A stretch of 64,000 nucleotides of DNA from Planotetraspora sp. A-T 1434 (GCF_025420585.1 NZ_JAOEGB010000029.1:34093-98092), one strand, 5' to 3'; shown: positions 1 through 8,537, numbered from the stretch's first letter. Notes: a model not told the origin generated them from the letters alone. Made by a program: numbers and translations.

Positions 1-1
1 G

Positions 2-883
2 CTGGTGGAGGACGACACGGGCTGGGACGAGGCCGGGATGGCCGAGTTCTGCGCGCGCCGGGCGTGGATCGCCCGCCTGCGCGGCGAGGTCCGCGAGGCG
101 GTGAGCTGGAGCGGCGAGGGGCTGCGGCGCGACCCCGGGAACGTTCCATGCCTGGGCGAGCTGGCCCGGGCCGCCGCCTGCGCCGGTGACCTGCTGACCG
201 CCGAGGAGGCCCTCGACCGGTGTCCGGACGACGCGTCGGCGCGGGCCTGGGTCCTGGCCGCCAGGGGTGACCTCGACGGCGCGCTGCGGTCCGCCCTCGC
301 CGCGGCCGAAGGCGGCGACCTGTTCGCATTGCATGACGTCGCCCGGCTCGGCGCGCCCGGAATGGTCGCCGCCCGGCTGGACCGCCTCGCCGAGACGATG
401 TCCGGCGATCTCGCTCCCCTGCTGGCCGAGCACGCCGCCGCGCTGGTGGCGGGCGACGCGGCGGCGCTCGACAAGGTGGCCCGCAAGCTGGCGGAGCTGG
501 GCCTGCTGCTGCACGCGGCGGAGGCGGCCGGACACGCGGCGAAGGCCCATCGTGCCCATCGCGAGGGCCGCGCCGCGGACGCCTCGCTGGCCCACGCCGC
601 CATGCTGGCCCACGTGTGCCAGGGAGCCCGCACCCCGACGCTGGTCGACCTGGCGACGCCCCGCCTCACCCCACGTCAGCGGCAGATCGCGGGCCTCGCC
701 GCCGCGGGCCTGACCAACCGGGAGATCGCGGAGCGGCTCGGGCTGTCCATCCGGACGGTGGCCAACCAGCTGTGCCGGATGTACGAGCATCTCGGCAGCA
801 GCGACCGGACCGCGCTCGGCCGGCTGATCAGCCTGACCTACGCGGCGCCGATGGCGGTGAGGGACCACCCCGTCGCCTGGTGA
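2..883 (+). CDS. LuxR-family transcriptional regulator, C-terminal part
   Basis: The reading frame is open from the left edge, so the true start is probably outside the window; a GTG at position 5 could be a start but has no room to be judged. About 220 residues of alpha-helical, Ala/Leu-rich, TPR-like sequence precede a LuxR-type helix-turn-helix at the C-terminus (LTPRQRQIAGLAAAGLTNRE, then the IAERLGLSIRTVANQL helices). This layout fits the C-terminal end of a large ATP-binding LuxR (LAL/MalT-like) regulator, but the NTPase part is not visible. The stop codon at 881-883 lies inside the 3' end of the convergent CHAT gene (46-bp overlap). Target genes are unknown. Confidence 0.8.
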   Translation: MVEDDTGWDEAGMAEFCARRAWIARLRGEVREAVSWSGEGLRRDPGNVPCLGELARAAACAGDLLTAEEALDRCPDDASARAWVLAARGDLDGALRSALAAAEGGDLFALHDVARLGAPGMVAARLDRLAETMSGDLAPLLAEHAAALVAGDAAALDKVARKLAELGLLLHAAEAAGHAAKAHRAHREGRAADASLAHAAMLAHVCQGARTPTLVDLATPRLTPRQRQIAGLAAAGLTNREIAERLGLSIRTVANQLCRMYEHLGSSDRTALGRLISLTYAAPMAVRDHPVAW

Positions 884-3459
884 AGCGCATCGCCAGGGGC
901 CTCCCGCCGGGCGTCCCGCAGGGCCTCCGCCATGGACGACCCCGCGCGCAACCGGTCGTGCAGGGCCAGCATGAGCGGGATCACGGCTTCGTCGTTCACG
1001 GGGACGAGGCTCGCCACGATCCCGGCCGTGCCGAGAGGGAGCAGCGCCGTCGCCAGGCCGAGCAGCTCGTCGGCCCCCACCGGCTCCAGCCTGCCCGAGT
1101 CGCAGCTCGGCAGGATGATCCGGTACGGCGCGCGGCCCAACTGCTCGAACTCGTACACGGTCAGCGGCCCGTCGTCCATGCGCAGCGAGGAGAACATCGG
1201 GCTGTCGGCACGGAAGGTCCCATGGGCTGCCACGTGGGCGAGCCTGCTGCCGTCGATCGCCTTGAGAACGGCGGAGGCCGTCGCGTCGCCGTTCTCCAGG
1301 ACGGCCGCGTCGCCGTACAGCGCGGCGAGCAGCGGGACCTCTCCGCCCCCGCTCTCCAGGCCGGGGCCCCTGGCGAGCACGACTCCGGGGCCGGCCACCG
1401 CCGGCGGGGTGAGGTCGGCGGCGCGCAGCCAGGCGCTGGCCGACGGCGAGACGCTGACCACGCGGTCGCGCAGCGCGGGGAGCACCGCCCACGGCACGCC
1501 GTGCAGCCGCCCCGGCGGCACCACGACGACGGGCCCCTCACCAAGGTGCCGTACGGCGGGGCCGAGCAGGATCTCCTGGAGGCGGCGGCCGCCCTCCTCG
1601 ATCAGCGGCAGCCGCCCGGCGGCCCCGTCGTAGGCGAGCCGGCGCAGCCCCGCGCGGACGTGCTCGATCTCGGCCGCGGCGTCGGCGGCCCGGCCGGCCC
1701 TGAACCGGCGGACCCGTCCCTCTCCGCAGAGCAGGACGTGCAGGTCGCCGTCCACGCTGACTATCTCGGCCAGCACGCCGCCCCCGAGCCGGCCCAGCAG
1801 CGCGCGGACGTCGAAACGGTGGCCGCCGGAGGTGGTCTCGGCCCGGATCCTCAGGGTCCGGGCGCGGATCTCCCGCTCCAGCCGCCGCCGTTCGCGGTCG
1901 AGCGCCGGGACGGGGGCGCCCGAGGATCGCGCCTCGTCGGCCCTGACCGTGATCTCGCGGAAGGCCGTCACGTCCCGCAACAGGTCGCGGTCGTCGGGAG
2001 AACGGGTGCGCGGCACGGCGAGGGCCGTCGCCCGCCAGCGCTCGCTCCACACGAGGAACTGGCGGGGGCTCCCCGACCGGAGGCTGACCCGCTGCGCCAG
2101 CGTGGCCAGCTCGGCGCCCTGCGCGGTGGCGCGGGCCCGCAGCTCGGACGCGCCCAGCGTCAGCCGGTGCTCGTCGAGCACGTCCAACCCGCGCCGGCAG
2201 GCGTCGAGCACGCCCCTCGGCCGCCCGCCCGCCTCGGCCCGCAGAGCCTGGGCGAGCCACCCGTCCGCCCTGGCGAACGCGGGCCCCCTGAACCGCCCGC
2301 GCGCCGCCGTGGCCAGGTAGGGCGCCGCGTCGGCCGGCCGGTTCAGCGCGAGAGCCGTACGGCCGGCGAGGAGGCACGCCTGAACGGCGTCCGGCGAGCG
2401 CAGCTCCGAGAGCCGCCCGGCCACCGCGGCGGCGTCGCGGACCAGCCGCGCGGAGATCCGCCCGGAGGCGAACCTGGCCTGGCAGAGCACCAGCCGGGCG
2501 TGCGTCTCCCACCATTCGCGGTTCTGGCCCGCGAAGAGCCGGATCGCCGCCTGTCCGCGCGCGACCGCGGTGTCCGGGTCGCCCGCGGCGATGGCGGCCC
2601 GGGCGGCCGTGAGCAGGAGTTGCGCCTTCCTCGTCGGCTGACCGCCGGTCCGGTCGAGGCCGCCGATCGCGGCGTCGGCCGCCTCCAGAGCCTCCCGGGG
2701 CAGCCCCGCCGCCATGAGGACGGCGCAGCGTTCCATCTCCATGACGTACATCGGCGTGCCGAGCGCCTGGTAACGCCTGGCGGCCTCGTCGAAGTGGCCG
2801 AGCGCCGCGGGCAGGTCTCCGGAGCGGAAGGCCGCGCGGCCGCGGTTCTCCACGGCGACGACCTTGTCGTGCTCCTGGCCGGTCGTCGCCCACAGCCGCT
2901 CGGCGGCGAGGAAGTCGAGGTTGGCCCGCTCGACGGAGCCGAGCGCCAGCAGCAGCGTGGCCCGCAGCGTGATCGCCCGGGCGGTCCAGATGGTGTCCTC
3001 CGCCCGCCGCAGGTCGGGAATCGCCCGGCGCAGGTCGTCGAGGGCTTCGGTGTGCCGGCCGAGGATCCACAGCGCTCCGGCCCGCCGGAACAGCACCTTG
3101 GCCGCCGCCACGCCGTCCGACTGGGAGAGGGCCTGGGAGAGGGAGCGGTCGAGCGCGGCGAGGCCCGGCCGGGTTCGCCCGCCGTGGATGAGGGCGATGC
3201 CGAGGGTCGCGAGGACGTCGGCCTCTCTGGCGGCGGAACCGGCCGCGCGGGCGAGGGACCTGGCCCGCCGCAGGTGCGCGACGGCCGCGGTCAGGTCGCC
3301 GAAGTCGCGCTCGATGAGGCCGAGCACGTGATGCGCGACGGACGCGTCATGGGGCGTGGGCCTGCCGGCGAGCAGCGCGCGTGCGCCCGCCAGCGCCTCC
3401 TTGGGCTGCGAGAAGACCAGGGGCAGCAAATCGAGTGGATCTTGGGTGTCCCCGGCCAC
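838..3459 (-). CDS. TPR-repeat protein with C-terminal CHAT (caspase-like) peptidase domain
   Basis: 873 aa. The first 500 or so residues are TPR-like helical repeats (GLIERDFGDLTAAVAHLRRA and similar). The C-terminal third is a CHAT domain of the caspase-like clan, with the expected dyad: His746 in HVAAHG and Cys786 in LPSCDSG. No signal peptide or membrane segment is seen, so it is probably cytoplasmic. CHAT proteins are proteases that are usually activated through their sensor repeats. It is divergent from an S8 protease, sigma factor and 145-aa protein, which suggests an intracellular proteolytic signalling module (inference). The GTG start at 3459 has no Shine-Dalgarno, but a TAACAT hexamer 6 nt upstream suggests leaderless translation. 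Confidence 0.88.
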   Translation of the reverse strand: MAGDTQDPLDLLPLVFSQPKEALAGARALLAGRPTPHDASVAHHVLGLIERDFGDLTAAVAHLRRARSLARAAGSAAREADVLATLGIALIHGGRTRPGLAALDRSLSQALSQSDGVAAAKVLFRRAGALWILGRHTEALDDLRRAIPDLRRAEDTIWTARAITLRATLLLALGSVERANLDFLAAERLWATTGQEHDKVVAVENRGRAAFRSGDLPAALGHFDEAARRYQALGTPMYVMEMERCAVLMAAGLPREALEAADAAIGGLDRTGGQPTRKAQLLLTAARAAIAAGDPDTAVARGQAAIRLFAGQNREWWETHARLVLCQARFASGRISARLVRDAAAVAGRLSELRSPDAVQACLLAGRTALALNRPADAAPYLATAARGRFRGPAFARADGWLAQALRAEAGGRPRGVLDACRRGLDVLDEHRLTLGASELRARATAQGAELATLAQRVSLRSGSPRQFLVWSERWRATALAVPRTRSPDDRDLLRDVTAFREITVRADEARSSGAPVPALDRERRRLEREIRARTLRIRAETTSGGHRFDVRALLGRLGGGVLAEIVSVDGDLHVLLCGEGRVRRFRAGRAADAAAEIEHVRAGLRRLAYDGAAGRLPLIEEGGRRLQEILLGPAVRHLGEGPVVVVPPGRLHGVPWAVLPALRDRVVSVSPSASAWLRAADLTPPAVAGPGVVLARGPGLESGGGEVPLLAALYGDAAVLENGDATASAVLKAIDGSRLAHVAAHGTFRADSPMFSSLRMDDGPLTVYEFEQLGRAPYRIILPSCDSGRLEPVGADELLGLATALLPLGTAGIVASLVPVNDEAVIPLMLALHDRLRAGSSMAEALRDARREAPGDALHQATGWSLTAIGAA

Positions 3460-3465
3460 GGATCG

Positions 3466-3471
3466 ATGTTA
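3466..3471 (-). promoter_or_regulatory. putative -10 element of the CHAT gene (leaderless)
   Basis: TAACAT on the minus strand ends 6 nt before the GTG start at 3459, which would put transcription initiation on or next to the start codon. No convincing -35 is seen. Inferred from spacing only. Confidence 0.35.
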
Positions 3472-3574
3472 GACGCGGGCTCGCCGGAGCGTCCACACTG
3501 CGGTGTATCAGGGCGCCACCCACTGGCTCCTGTTTGAGGAGACCCGCATCCTGACTATGAAAGGGACACCTCGC

Positions 3575-5167
3575 ATGGCCGAGTCACCAGCGCTTCCCTC
3601 GAAAAACTCCCTCCGCGACCGGTTCTGGAGGCAGCTCGGGCTGGTCCTCGCCGACGCGCCGCCCGGCCTCTGGCTGGAGGTCGCCGAGCAGAGCGCCACG
3701 CTCGACCCCCGCCGGCCGCCCGCCCGCTGCTTTCCCGTCCAGGCTCCTGATGGCATCCGCCGGAGGAGCCTCGCCCAGGGGACGGAGGTCTTCGCCACAC
3801 CGGACAGGGACTTCGACCCCGGATACGTGTATGAGAAGGACGTTCTCATCTGTCACGACGCGGCGGCCCGCGACACGATCCTGGAGAGAGTGCCCGGCGC
3901 GGCCGACGACGCCGCCAGGGCCTGGCGCCCGGCCGGCGTGTACGCGATGCGCCTCGACGGGCCCGCCGAGCGCGGCGGGTCCCGCGTGCTCGACGCGCTC
4001 CGCAAGCTCCGGGACGTCGAGTCCGTGAGCCCCAATTACCTCGTGTCGATCTGCAACGTCAACCTCTGCCCGGCGGACGAGCCTGTCGTTCCCGAGTTCA
4101 CGCGCCCCGACCCACCGCAACGGCCGGAGCCCGACCTCGGAGCCGGGAAGCACGTCCTCGTGATCGACACCGGTCTCGTGACGGGCTGGGACACGGCGGA
4201 CCATCTCGAGGCGTACCCCTGGCTCGCCGACAAGGTCGAGAAGGATGAGGTGAAGGGACGGCTCAGAGCACCGGAGCTCGGGGACGCTCCCGCGATTCAC
4301 CCGGCTCTGGATCCGCGTCTGGATCTGGACCTGGGGGACATCCCGGTGCCGGGTCACGGGGGCCTGCTCGCCGGGCGGGAGATCTGGGGCGACGACAGAG
4401 GCCAGCCGAGGCACGGCGTCATCCAGGAGTACGTCGGCCACGGGACCTTCATCGCGGGAGTCGTCCGATGCGTCGCGCCGAGGGCGCGGGTGACGGTCTA
4501 CAACACGCTCCAGTGGGCGGGCACCATCGACGCGATGAGCTTCGGCGACAAGCTGATCGAAGACCTGGCCAGGTACGACAGCCAGCACGGGCGGTGGCCC
4601 GACGTCATCAGCCTCTCCGCCGGCGTGCGGACGGTCGCGGAGCGGCCCCTCGTCAGCCTGGGCGCCTTCATGGACCAGTTGCACGCTCACCCCGAGACGA
4701 CGCTCGTCGCCGCCGCGGGCAACGACGCGATGAGCACGCCGTTCTACCCCGCGGCCTACGCCGCGGACGACCCGAGCGTGGTCTCCGTCGGGGCGCTCAA
4801 CAAGGAGGAGAACGCCCGCGTCGCGTTCAGCGACTACGGCGACTGGGTCAAGGTGTACGCCCGGGGCTACCACCTGGTCAACGCGTTCGCCTTCGGGGAG
4901 TACACCACGCTGCACCCCGCCGACCACTTCGTCGGTGCGAACCAGCCCGAGGGGACGACGAGCCAGTTCGAGGGACTGGCGAGGTGGAGTGGCACGTCCT
5001 TCTCCACCCCTCTCGTCGCCGGGCTCATCGTCGCGCGCATGTCGGTGGCGGACGAGCCGAGCAGGGACGCGGCGGCGTGGCTGCTCGACCAGGCGCGGAA
5101 GCAGGCCGTGACCGACACGGACGGACTCGTCCTGCCGATCCTGCGGGCCGATCAATCGCTCGTATAG
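3575..5167 (+). CDS. S8 family subtilisin-like serine protease, intracellular type
   Basis: About 530 aa from the ATG at 3575; an in-frame ATG at 3557 is possible. The subtilase triad is intact: Asp198 in LVIDTG, His289 in GHGTFIAG and Ser475 in GTSFSTPLVAG, with the oxyanion Asn in AAAGND. The N-terminal 150 residues are an extra domain, not a signal peptide, so the enzyme is probably cytoplasmic. It is divergent from the CHAT protease and followed 61 bp downstream by a sigma factor gene. I infer a dedicated protease module, perhaps with one protease processing the other or a partner; substrates are unknown. A TTGAGG-16 nt-TATGAA pair at 3534-3561 could be its promoter. Confidence 0.9.
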   Translation: MAESPALPSKNSLRDRFWRQLGLVLADAPPGLWLEVAEQSATLDPRRPPARCFPVQAPDGIRRRSLAQGTEVFATPDRDFDPGYVYEKDVLICHDAAARDTILERVPGAADDAARAWRPAGVYAMRLDGPAERGGSRVLDALRKLRDVESVSPNYLVSICNVNLCPADEPVVPEFTRPDPPQRPEPDLGAGKHVLVIDTGLVTGWDTADHLEAYPWLADKVEKDEVKGRLRAPELGDAPAIHPALDPRLDLDLGDIPVPGHGGLLAGREIWGDDRGQPRHGVIQEYVGHGTFIAGVVRCVAPRARVTVYNTLQWAGTIDAMSFGDKLIEDLARYDSQHGRWPDVISLSAGVRTVAERPLVSLGAFMDQLHAHPETTLVAAAGNDAMSTPFYPAAYAADDPSVVSVGALNKEENARVAFSDYGDWVKVYARGYHLVNAFAFGEYTTLHPADHFVGANQPEGTTSQFEGLARWSGTSFSTPLVAGLIVARMSVADEPSRDAAAWLLDQARKQAVTDTDGLVLPILRADQSLV

Positions 5168-5228
5168 CCCCGCCGTCCGGGGCTCCCCCGGCGTACGATG
5201 ACGATCCCGAACGTAAGGGACACGCCGC

Positions 5229-5792
5229 GTGGACAGCGATTCAACTGCCCGCCTCTTCCAGGCCGCGGCCGACGGTGACGCCGCGGCCTGGGAGGCGCTC
5301 GTGAAGCGGCTCAGCCCGCTCGTCTGGTCGGTCATCCGGTCATACCGGCTGATCGACGCGGACGCCCACGAGGTGTACCAGACCACGTGGTTCCGGCTCG
5401 CCGACAACCTCACGCGGATCAAGGAGCCGGACAAGGTCGGCGCGTGGCTCGCCAGCACGGCCCGGCACGAGTGCCTCAAGGTCATCCGGGGCTCCCGCCG
5501 GGTCATCCCGACGAGCGACCTGGACGTGCTCTCCCCCGGCGTCGACGATCTCTCACCGGAACGCGCCGTCCTCGACGCGGAGGAGACCAGGACCGAGGCG
5601 GCGCGGCTCCGGCGGGTCTGGGAGGCCTACGAGCAGCTCTCCGAGAACTGCCGGCGGCTGCTCCGCGTCCTGATGGCCTCGCCGCCGCCGACCTATGCCG
5701 AGGTCGCGGCGGGCCTCGGGATCGCCATCGGAAGCATCGGGCCGACCCGGGGACGGTGCCTCGGCCACCTGAGAAAGCTGCTCGCCGAATGA
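5229..5792 (+). CDS. ECF-like sigma-70 family RNA polymerase sigma factor
   Basis: 187 aa from a GTG start with AAGGGA upstream. Region 2 is seen at about residues 25-95 (the DAHEVYQTTWFRLADNL stretch matches the sigma2 core-binding helix) and region 4 at about 125-185 with a helix-turn-helix (TYAEVAAGLGIAIGSIGPTR). It should direct RNA polymerase to a small regulon. No zinc-binding anti-sigma gene follows; instead a 145-aa protein starts 43 bp downstream. The position after the S8 protease suggests control by regulated proteolysis or co-expression of the CHAT/S8 module (inference). Confidence 0.88.
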   Translation: MDSDSTARLFQAAADGDAAAWEALVKRLSPLVWSVIRSYRLIDADAHEVYQTTWFRLADNLTRIKEPDKVGAWLASTARHECLKVIRGSRRVIPTSDLDVLSPGVDDLSPERAVLDAEETRTEAARLRRVWEAYEQLSENCRRLLRVLMASPPPTYAEVAAGLGIAIGSIGPTRGRCLGHLRKLLAE

Positions 5793-5835
5793 GACGTCAC
5801 CGGCGTCACCGGCGTCACCGCGAAGGAAGTGCGGC

Positions 5836-6273
5836 GTGAACGACGACATGGAGCTGGAGGGGGAGCTGCGCCGAGCGGCCGAGCTGTTCGATCCGGTGCC
5901 GCCCCACCTCCTTCAGGTCGCCAGCGAGGCCTACCGGTTTCGGACGATCGACGCCGAGCTGGCCGATCTGACCTTCGACTCTCTCGCCGGCCCCGTACCG
6001 GTGAGAGGCGGCGAACACCCTCGGCTGCTGACATTCGGCGCGGCCGGGTCCGCCCTCGACCTGGAGATCTCCGAGACCGGGACGACGAACCGCATCGTGG
6101 GCCAGGTGATGCCTCCGCGGGAGGCGGCGATCGAGGTCCGCGGCCCCGGCCCGGTCTCGCTGACCACAGACTCACTGGGCCGCTTCACCGTCGATCGGGT
6201 GCCGGCGGGCCCGTTCAGCATCCGCTGCCGGACCGGCGACGTCGCGTTCACGACCGAGTGGGTCACCATCTGA
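5836..6273 (+). CDS. 145-aa protein of unknown function downstream of the sigma factor
   Basis: GTG start at 5836 with a good GAAGGAAG ribosome-binding site 6 nt upstream. The N-terminal half is helical and acidic (ELRRAAELFDPVPPHLLQVA). The C-terminal half resembles a small carboxypeptidase-regulatory-like beta-sandwich (ending LGRFTVDRVPAGPFSIRC). No membrane segment, no HxxxCxxC zinc motif of classical anti-sigma factors. It is the last gene of the S8-sigma unit. It may modulate the sigma factor or be a substrate of the proteases, but neither is shown by the sequence. Confidence 0.7.
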   Translation: MNDDMELEGELRRAAELFDPVPPHLLQVASEAYRFRTIDAELADLTFDSLAGPVPVRGGEHPRLLTFGAAGSALDLEISETGTTNRIVGQVMPPREAAIEVRGPGPVSLTTDSLGRFTVDRVPAGPFSIRCRTGDVAFTTEWVTI

Positions 6274-6304
6274 CCCGGGCCACGAACCTGCCCGGCCACG
6301 AAAA

Positions 6305-6356
6305 GACGGCCACCGCGGCCCGGCGCCTTCTGGCGCGGAGGGCGGCGATGGCCGTC
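6305..6356. terminator. hairpin between convergent genes, probable terminator
   Basis: Outer arms GACGGCCA (6305-6312) and TGGCCGTC (6349-6356) enclose an inner GGCGCC-TTCT-GGCGC hairpin. It lies between the ends of the 145-aa gene (+) and the CHAP hydrolase gene (-). No U tract, as usual in high-GC actinobacteria. Confidence 0.55.
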
Positions 6357-6369
6357 ACGTCACTGGGGG

Positions 6370-7134
6370 TCAGCCCTCGATGGGAGCCTCCCACAGCGCC
6401 TCCCATGTCTTCTCGTCGACGAGGCCGGTCGCCTCCAGGCCGACGCTCTCCTGGAAGGCCACAACCGCCGCCTTGGTGGCCGGGCCGAAGTCGCCGTCGA
6501 CGCCGGAAGGGCCCAGGCCGAACTGGCGGCGGCGGAGCTTCTCCTGCACCCGCCGGACGTTCTTACCGTTCTGGCCCGGCCGGACGACGCCCGGGAAATC
6601 GGGGGCGTGCCCCAGCTCGGCCAGAGTGGAGATGAGCGACACATCCGGGCTCGACGGCGTTCCGTCATACGCCGGACGCCCGTATCCGACGACCAGGGCG
6701 CTCGTCCGGCGACGCCTTTTACAGGTGTCGCCGACATTCCCGTCGATCGTCTGGATGTCGTGCTCGGAAATCACTTTCTCAACCGTCGCGACATGGTCGA
6801 TGGCGCTGATTTTCTTTCCGCCGGACCAGTCGAAGAAAACGATGTCTCCTGCGCGGATGCCCGCCGTTCCGGCGTGCCATCTGTCGTGCTCGCGGAACCA
6901 CTCCGCGTGGCTCGTCGTCAGGGCGAAGTCGCCGACGACGTCGAGCATGTCCGCCCCTCCGGCGGCCAGCGAGCACTGGGCGATGAACATGTCGCACCAC
7001 GGGGCCACGTCGAAAGCGGGCTCCAGTTGCTTGCGCTCGCGGTAGGTGGCCCCGAACACCGTCTTCCCGCTCACGGGCTCGGCGTAGTCGAGGTAACGGG
7101 TCATTTCCCTGAGCAGTTCACTGGGTTTGGGCAT
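6370..7134 (-). CDS. CHAP-domain peptidoglycan hydrolase with C-terminal peptidoglycan-binding domain
   Basis: 254 aa. Residues 20-165 look like a CHAP amidase/endopeptidase, with probable catalytic Cys47 (APWCDMF) and His114 (AIDHVATVE) followed by Asn133 (TIDGNVGD). Residues 178-250 are a PF01471-type peptidoglycan-binding domain (VRRVQEKLRRRQ, then VDGDFGPATKAAVVAFQ). There is no signal peptide, so export would need lysis, a holin-like partner or a non-classical route; this layout is like an endolysin. It starts 17 bp inside a 43-codon ORF, and the shared palindrome at 7286-7301 suggests co-regulation with the large operon to the right. Cell-wall cleavage is inferred from the family. Confidence 0.87.
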   Translation of the reverse strand: MPKPSELLREMTRYLDYAEPVSGKTVFGATYRERKQLEPAFDVAPWCDMFIAQCSLAAGGADMLDVVGDFALTTSHAEWFREHDRWHAGTAGIRAGDIVFFDWSGGKKISAIDHVATVEKVISEHDIQTIDGNVGDTCKRRRRTSALVVGYGRPAYDGTPSSPDVSLISTLAELGHAPDFPGVVRPGQNGKNVRRVQEKLRRRQFGLGPSGVDGDFGPATKAAVVAFQESVGLEATGLVDEKTWEALWEAPIEG

Positions 7135-7249
7135 CGCCCGCCACCTCCCGATCGATCTCGTCGTAGTCGGGCTCGTCGAATTCCTGGGGTGGATCGTCCG
7201 CTGAGAGCTCCGGCTCCGGTCTTGGCTGGGTGGGGATTTTCTCCGTCAT
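7118..7249 (-). CDS. 43-aa acidic micro-protein upstream of the CHAP hydrolase
   Basis: ATG at 7249, stop TGA at 7120-7118, overlapping the hydrolase start (7134) by 17 bp. The peptide begins MTEKIPTQPRPEPEL and is rich in Asp, Glu and Pro. About three quarters of its codons end in G or C, which supports coding. No clear Shine-Dalgarno is seen. It may be a translationally coupled small partner of the hydrolase, or only a leader ORF; the palindrome 37 bp upstream places the promoter ahead of it. No family recognised. Confidence 0.5.
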   Translation of the reverse strand: MTEKIPTQPRPEPELSADDPPQEFDEPDYDEIDREVAGDAQTQ

Positions 7250-7285
7250 GAATCAATGGGATCGCACGCCCAGTCACACGGGCAT

Positions 7286-7301
7286 GAGTAGGGCCCTACT
7301 C
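7286..7301 (-). promoter_or_regulatory. 16-bp palindromic operator, copy 1 (GAGTAGG-GC-CCTACTC)
   Basis: A 7-bp inverted repeat with a 2-nt spacer. On the minus strand it continues into CATGC-like flank exactly as copy 2 at 20543-20558 does: 19 of 20 bases agree. It lies 37 bp upstream of the micro-ORF/CHAP hydrolase unit. The form fits a dimeric regulator such as a NarL/LuxR-type response regulator (inference). Confidence 0.7.
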
Positions 7302-7331
7302 GATTTGGAGCGGAATAACAGATTTCAACGC

Positions 7332-8537
7332 TCATGCCGTACGGCGGGCTCTTGCGTCGCTCTTTACGGCGGGCTTCACGGCGGGCTTCACGGCGGGCGA
7401 GAGCCCGACGGTGGCTCGCAACGGCCCTCCCCCGGAATCGAGGCCGAGCGTGACGAGCCCGGTGCGCGACGCCTCGCGCGGGCGGCCGGATCTGCCCGCT
7501 TCGGGCACCAGGCGGGTGAGCATCGCCGGGTCGGTGGGGAAGAGCGAGCGGGCGGACGCGAACAGAGCCGTCTCGATCCGGCCGCCGGGCCCCCAGGCGA
7601 CGCTCAGCCCCAGCCTCCGCCCCCGCAGCCGCCGCAGGCCGTCCACGAGATCCCTCTCCAGGGCGGTCAGGGCCGAGGTGTGCCCTATGGCGTGCAGGAA
7701 GGGCAGCAGCGCGAGCGCGTCGATCGAGGGCAGGCGGGCGTACGTCTCGGTCCGGCTCCGCGCGGGCTCGATGCCCAGCATGCGGAACCGGCTGCCGGGC
7801 GGGAGAAGCCCCCAGGCCGCCGTCACCCGGGCGGGCACCGGCAGCCATTCGGGGAGGCGCTCGTTCCTCATGACTGGGCCGCCGCTCTCCCGCGATGGCA
7901 TTTCGGCGTACACCTTGAGCCGCGCTGCCCCGCTGAGCGCCTGGTCGGCCTCAAGCCGGTACGGCCCGCCGTACTCCTCGGGCTTGGGCCGAGACACACC
8001 ATCGGACGACTCCTCGGGCGTGAGCCCGGGCAGCCCGGGGAGCGCCTCCCGGCCGCCGAGCCAGGCGCCGAAGCGCAAATCGGCACCGGCCTGCAGCCGC
8101 TCCAGTTCCTCGGCGAGCGCCGGATCGGGCGCCTGGCCGCAAGCCGCCAGCAGTGCGACCGTCAGGGGCAGGCGCCACGAGCCGGCGACCTCCGGCCCGG
8201 CGATCTCGGCCGTCCAGCGGAGACAGCCGTCGGCGGCGCCGACCGTCAACTCGACGGGGAAGCCGGACGGCGTGAGACGGCTCCACCGCGCGGCCACCTC
8301 TGGCCACGCGCCGGCCTCAAGTCGTCCGACGGCGGCATCGAGATGCGGCGGAAGGACCCCGAGACCGGTCGCCTCGCCGACCAAGCCCTCCACCGCCCGC
8401 CTTATCTCACTGCGGCGCCGCGCCCGGACCTCTTCCCCCGCCGCCTCTTGCCCGGCCACCTCTTCGCCAGTCACCTCGTCAGACGGCCCTGATCGCACCG
8501 GACCACCGCCTCGTCCGGGAGTCCGAGACCGCTCCAT
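7332..8537 (-). CDS. unknown 401-aa protein, last gene of the large-protein operon
   Basis: The ATG at 8537 overlaps the stop of the upstream 992-aa gene in a TGATG junction, so it is translationally coupled. The N-terminus is charged and low-complexity (Glu/Ala-rich), followed by Ala/Leu-rich and beta-like stretches. The C-terminus has an AVKPAVKPAVK tail encoded by a 12-bp tandem repeat (7366-7398). No signal peptide, membrane segment or known catalytic motif. It lacks the YYLP and DDPFF motifs of its neighbours. Function unknown; its place in the operon suggests an accessory role. Confidence 0.75.
   Translation of the reverse strand: MERSRTPGRGGGPVRSGPSDEVTGEEVAGQEAAGEEVRARRRSEIRRAVEGLVGEATGLGVLPPHLDAAVGRLEAGAWPEVAARWSRLTPSGFPVELTVGAADGCLRWTAEIAGPEVAGSWRLPLTVALLAACGQAPDPALAEELERLQAGADLRFGAWLGGREALPGLPGLTPEESSDGVSRPKPEEYGGPYRLEADQALSGAARLKVYAEMPSRESGGPVMRNERLPEWLPVPARVTAAWGLLPPGSRFRMLGIEPARSRTETYARLPSIDALALLPFLHAIGHTSALTALERDLVDGLRRLRGRRLGLSVAWGPGGRIETALFASARSLFPTDPAMLTRLVPEAGRSGRPREASRTGLVTLGLDSGGGPLRATVGLSPAVKPAVKPAVKSDARARRTA
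7366..7398. repeat. 12-bp tandem repeat at the 3' end of the 401-aa gene
   Basis: ACGGCGGGCTTC occurs twice in full and once in part, coding for the AVKP repeats at the protein's C-terminus. Confidence 0.85.

Noticed and set aside
616..3537. Long plus-strand frame of 973 codons opposite the CHAT gene
   Set aside because: It is Arg/Pro/Gly-rich with no domain and lies antisense to a protein with an intact CHAT dyad; high GC makes such open frames common.
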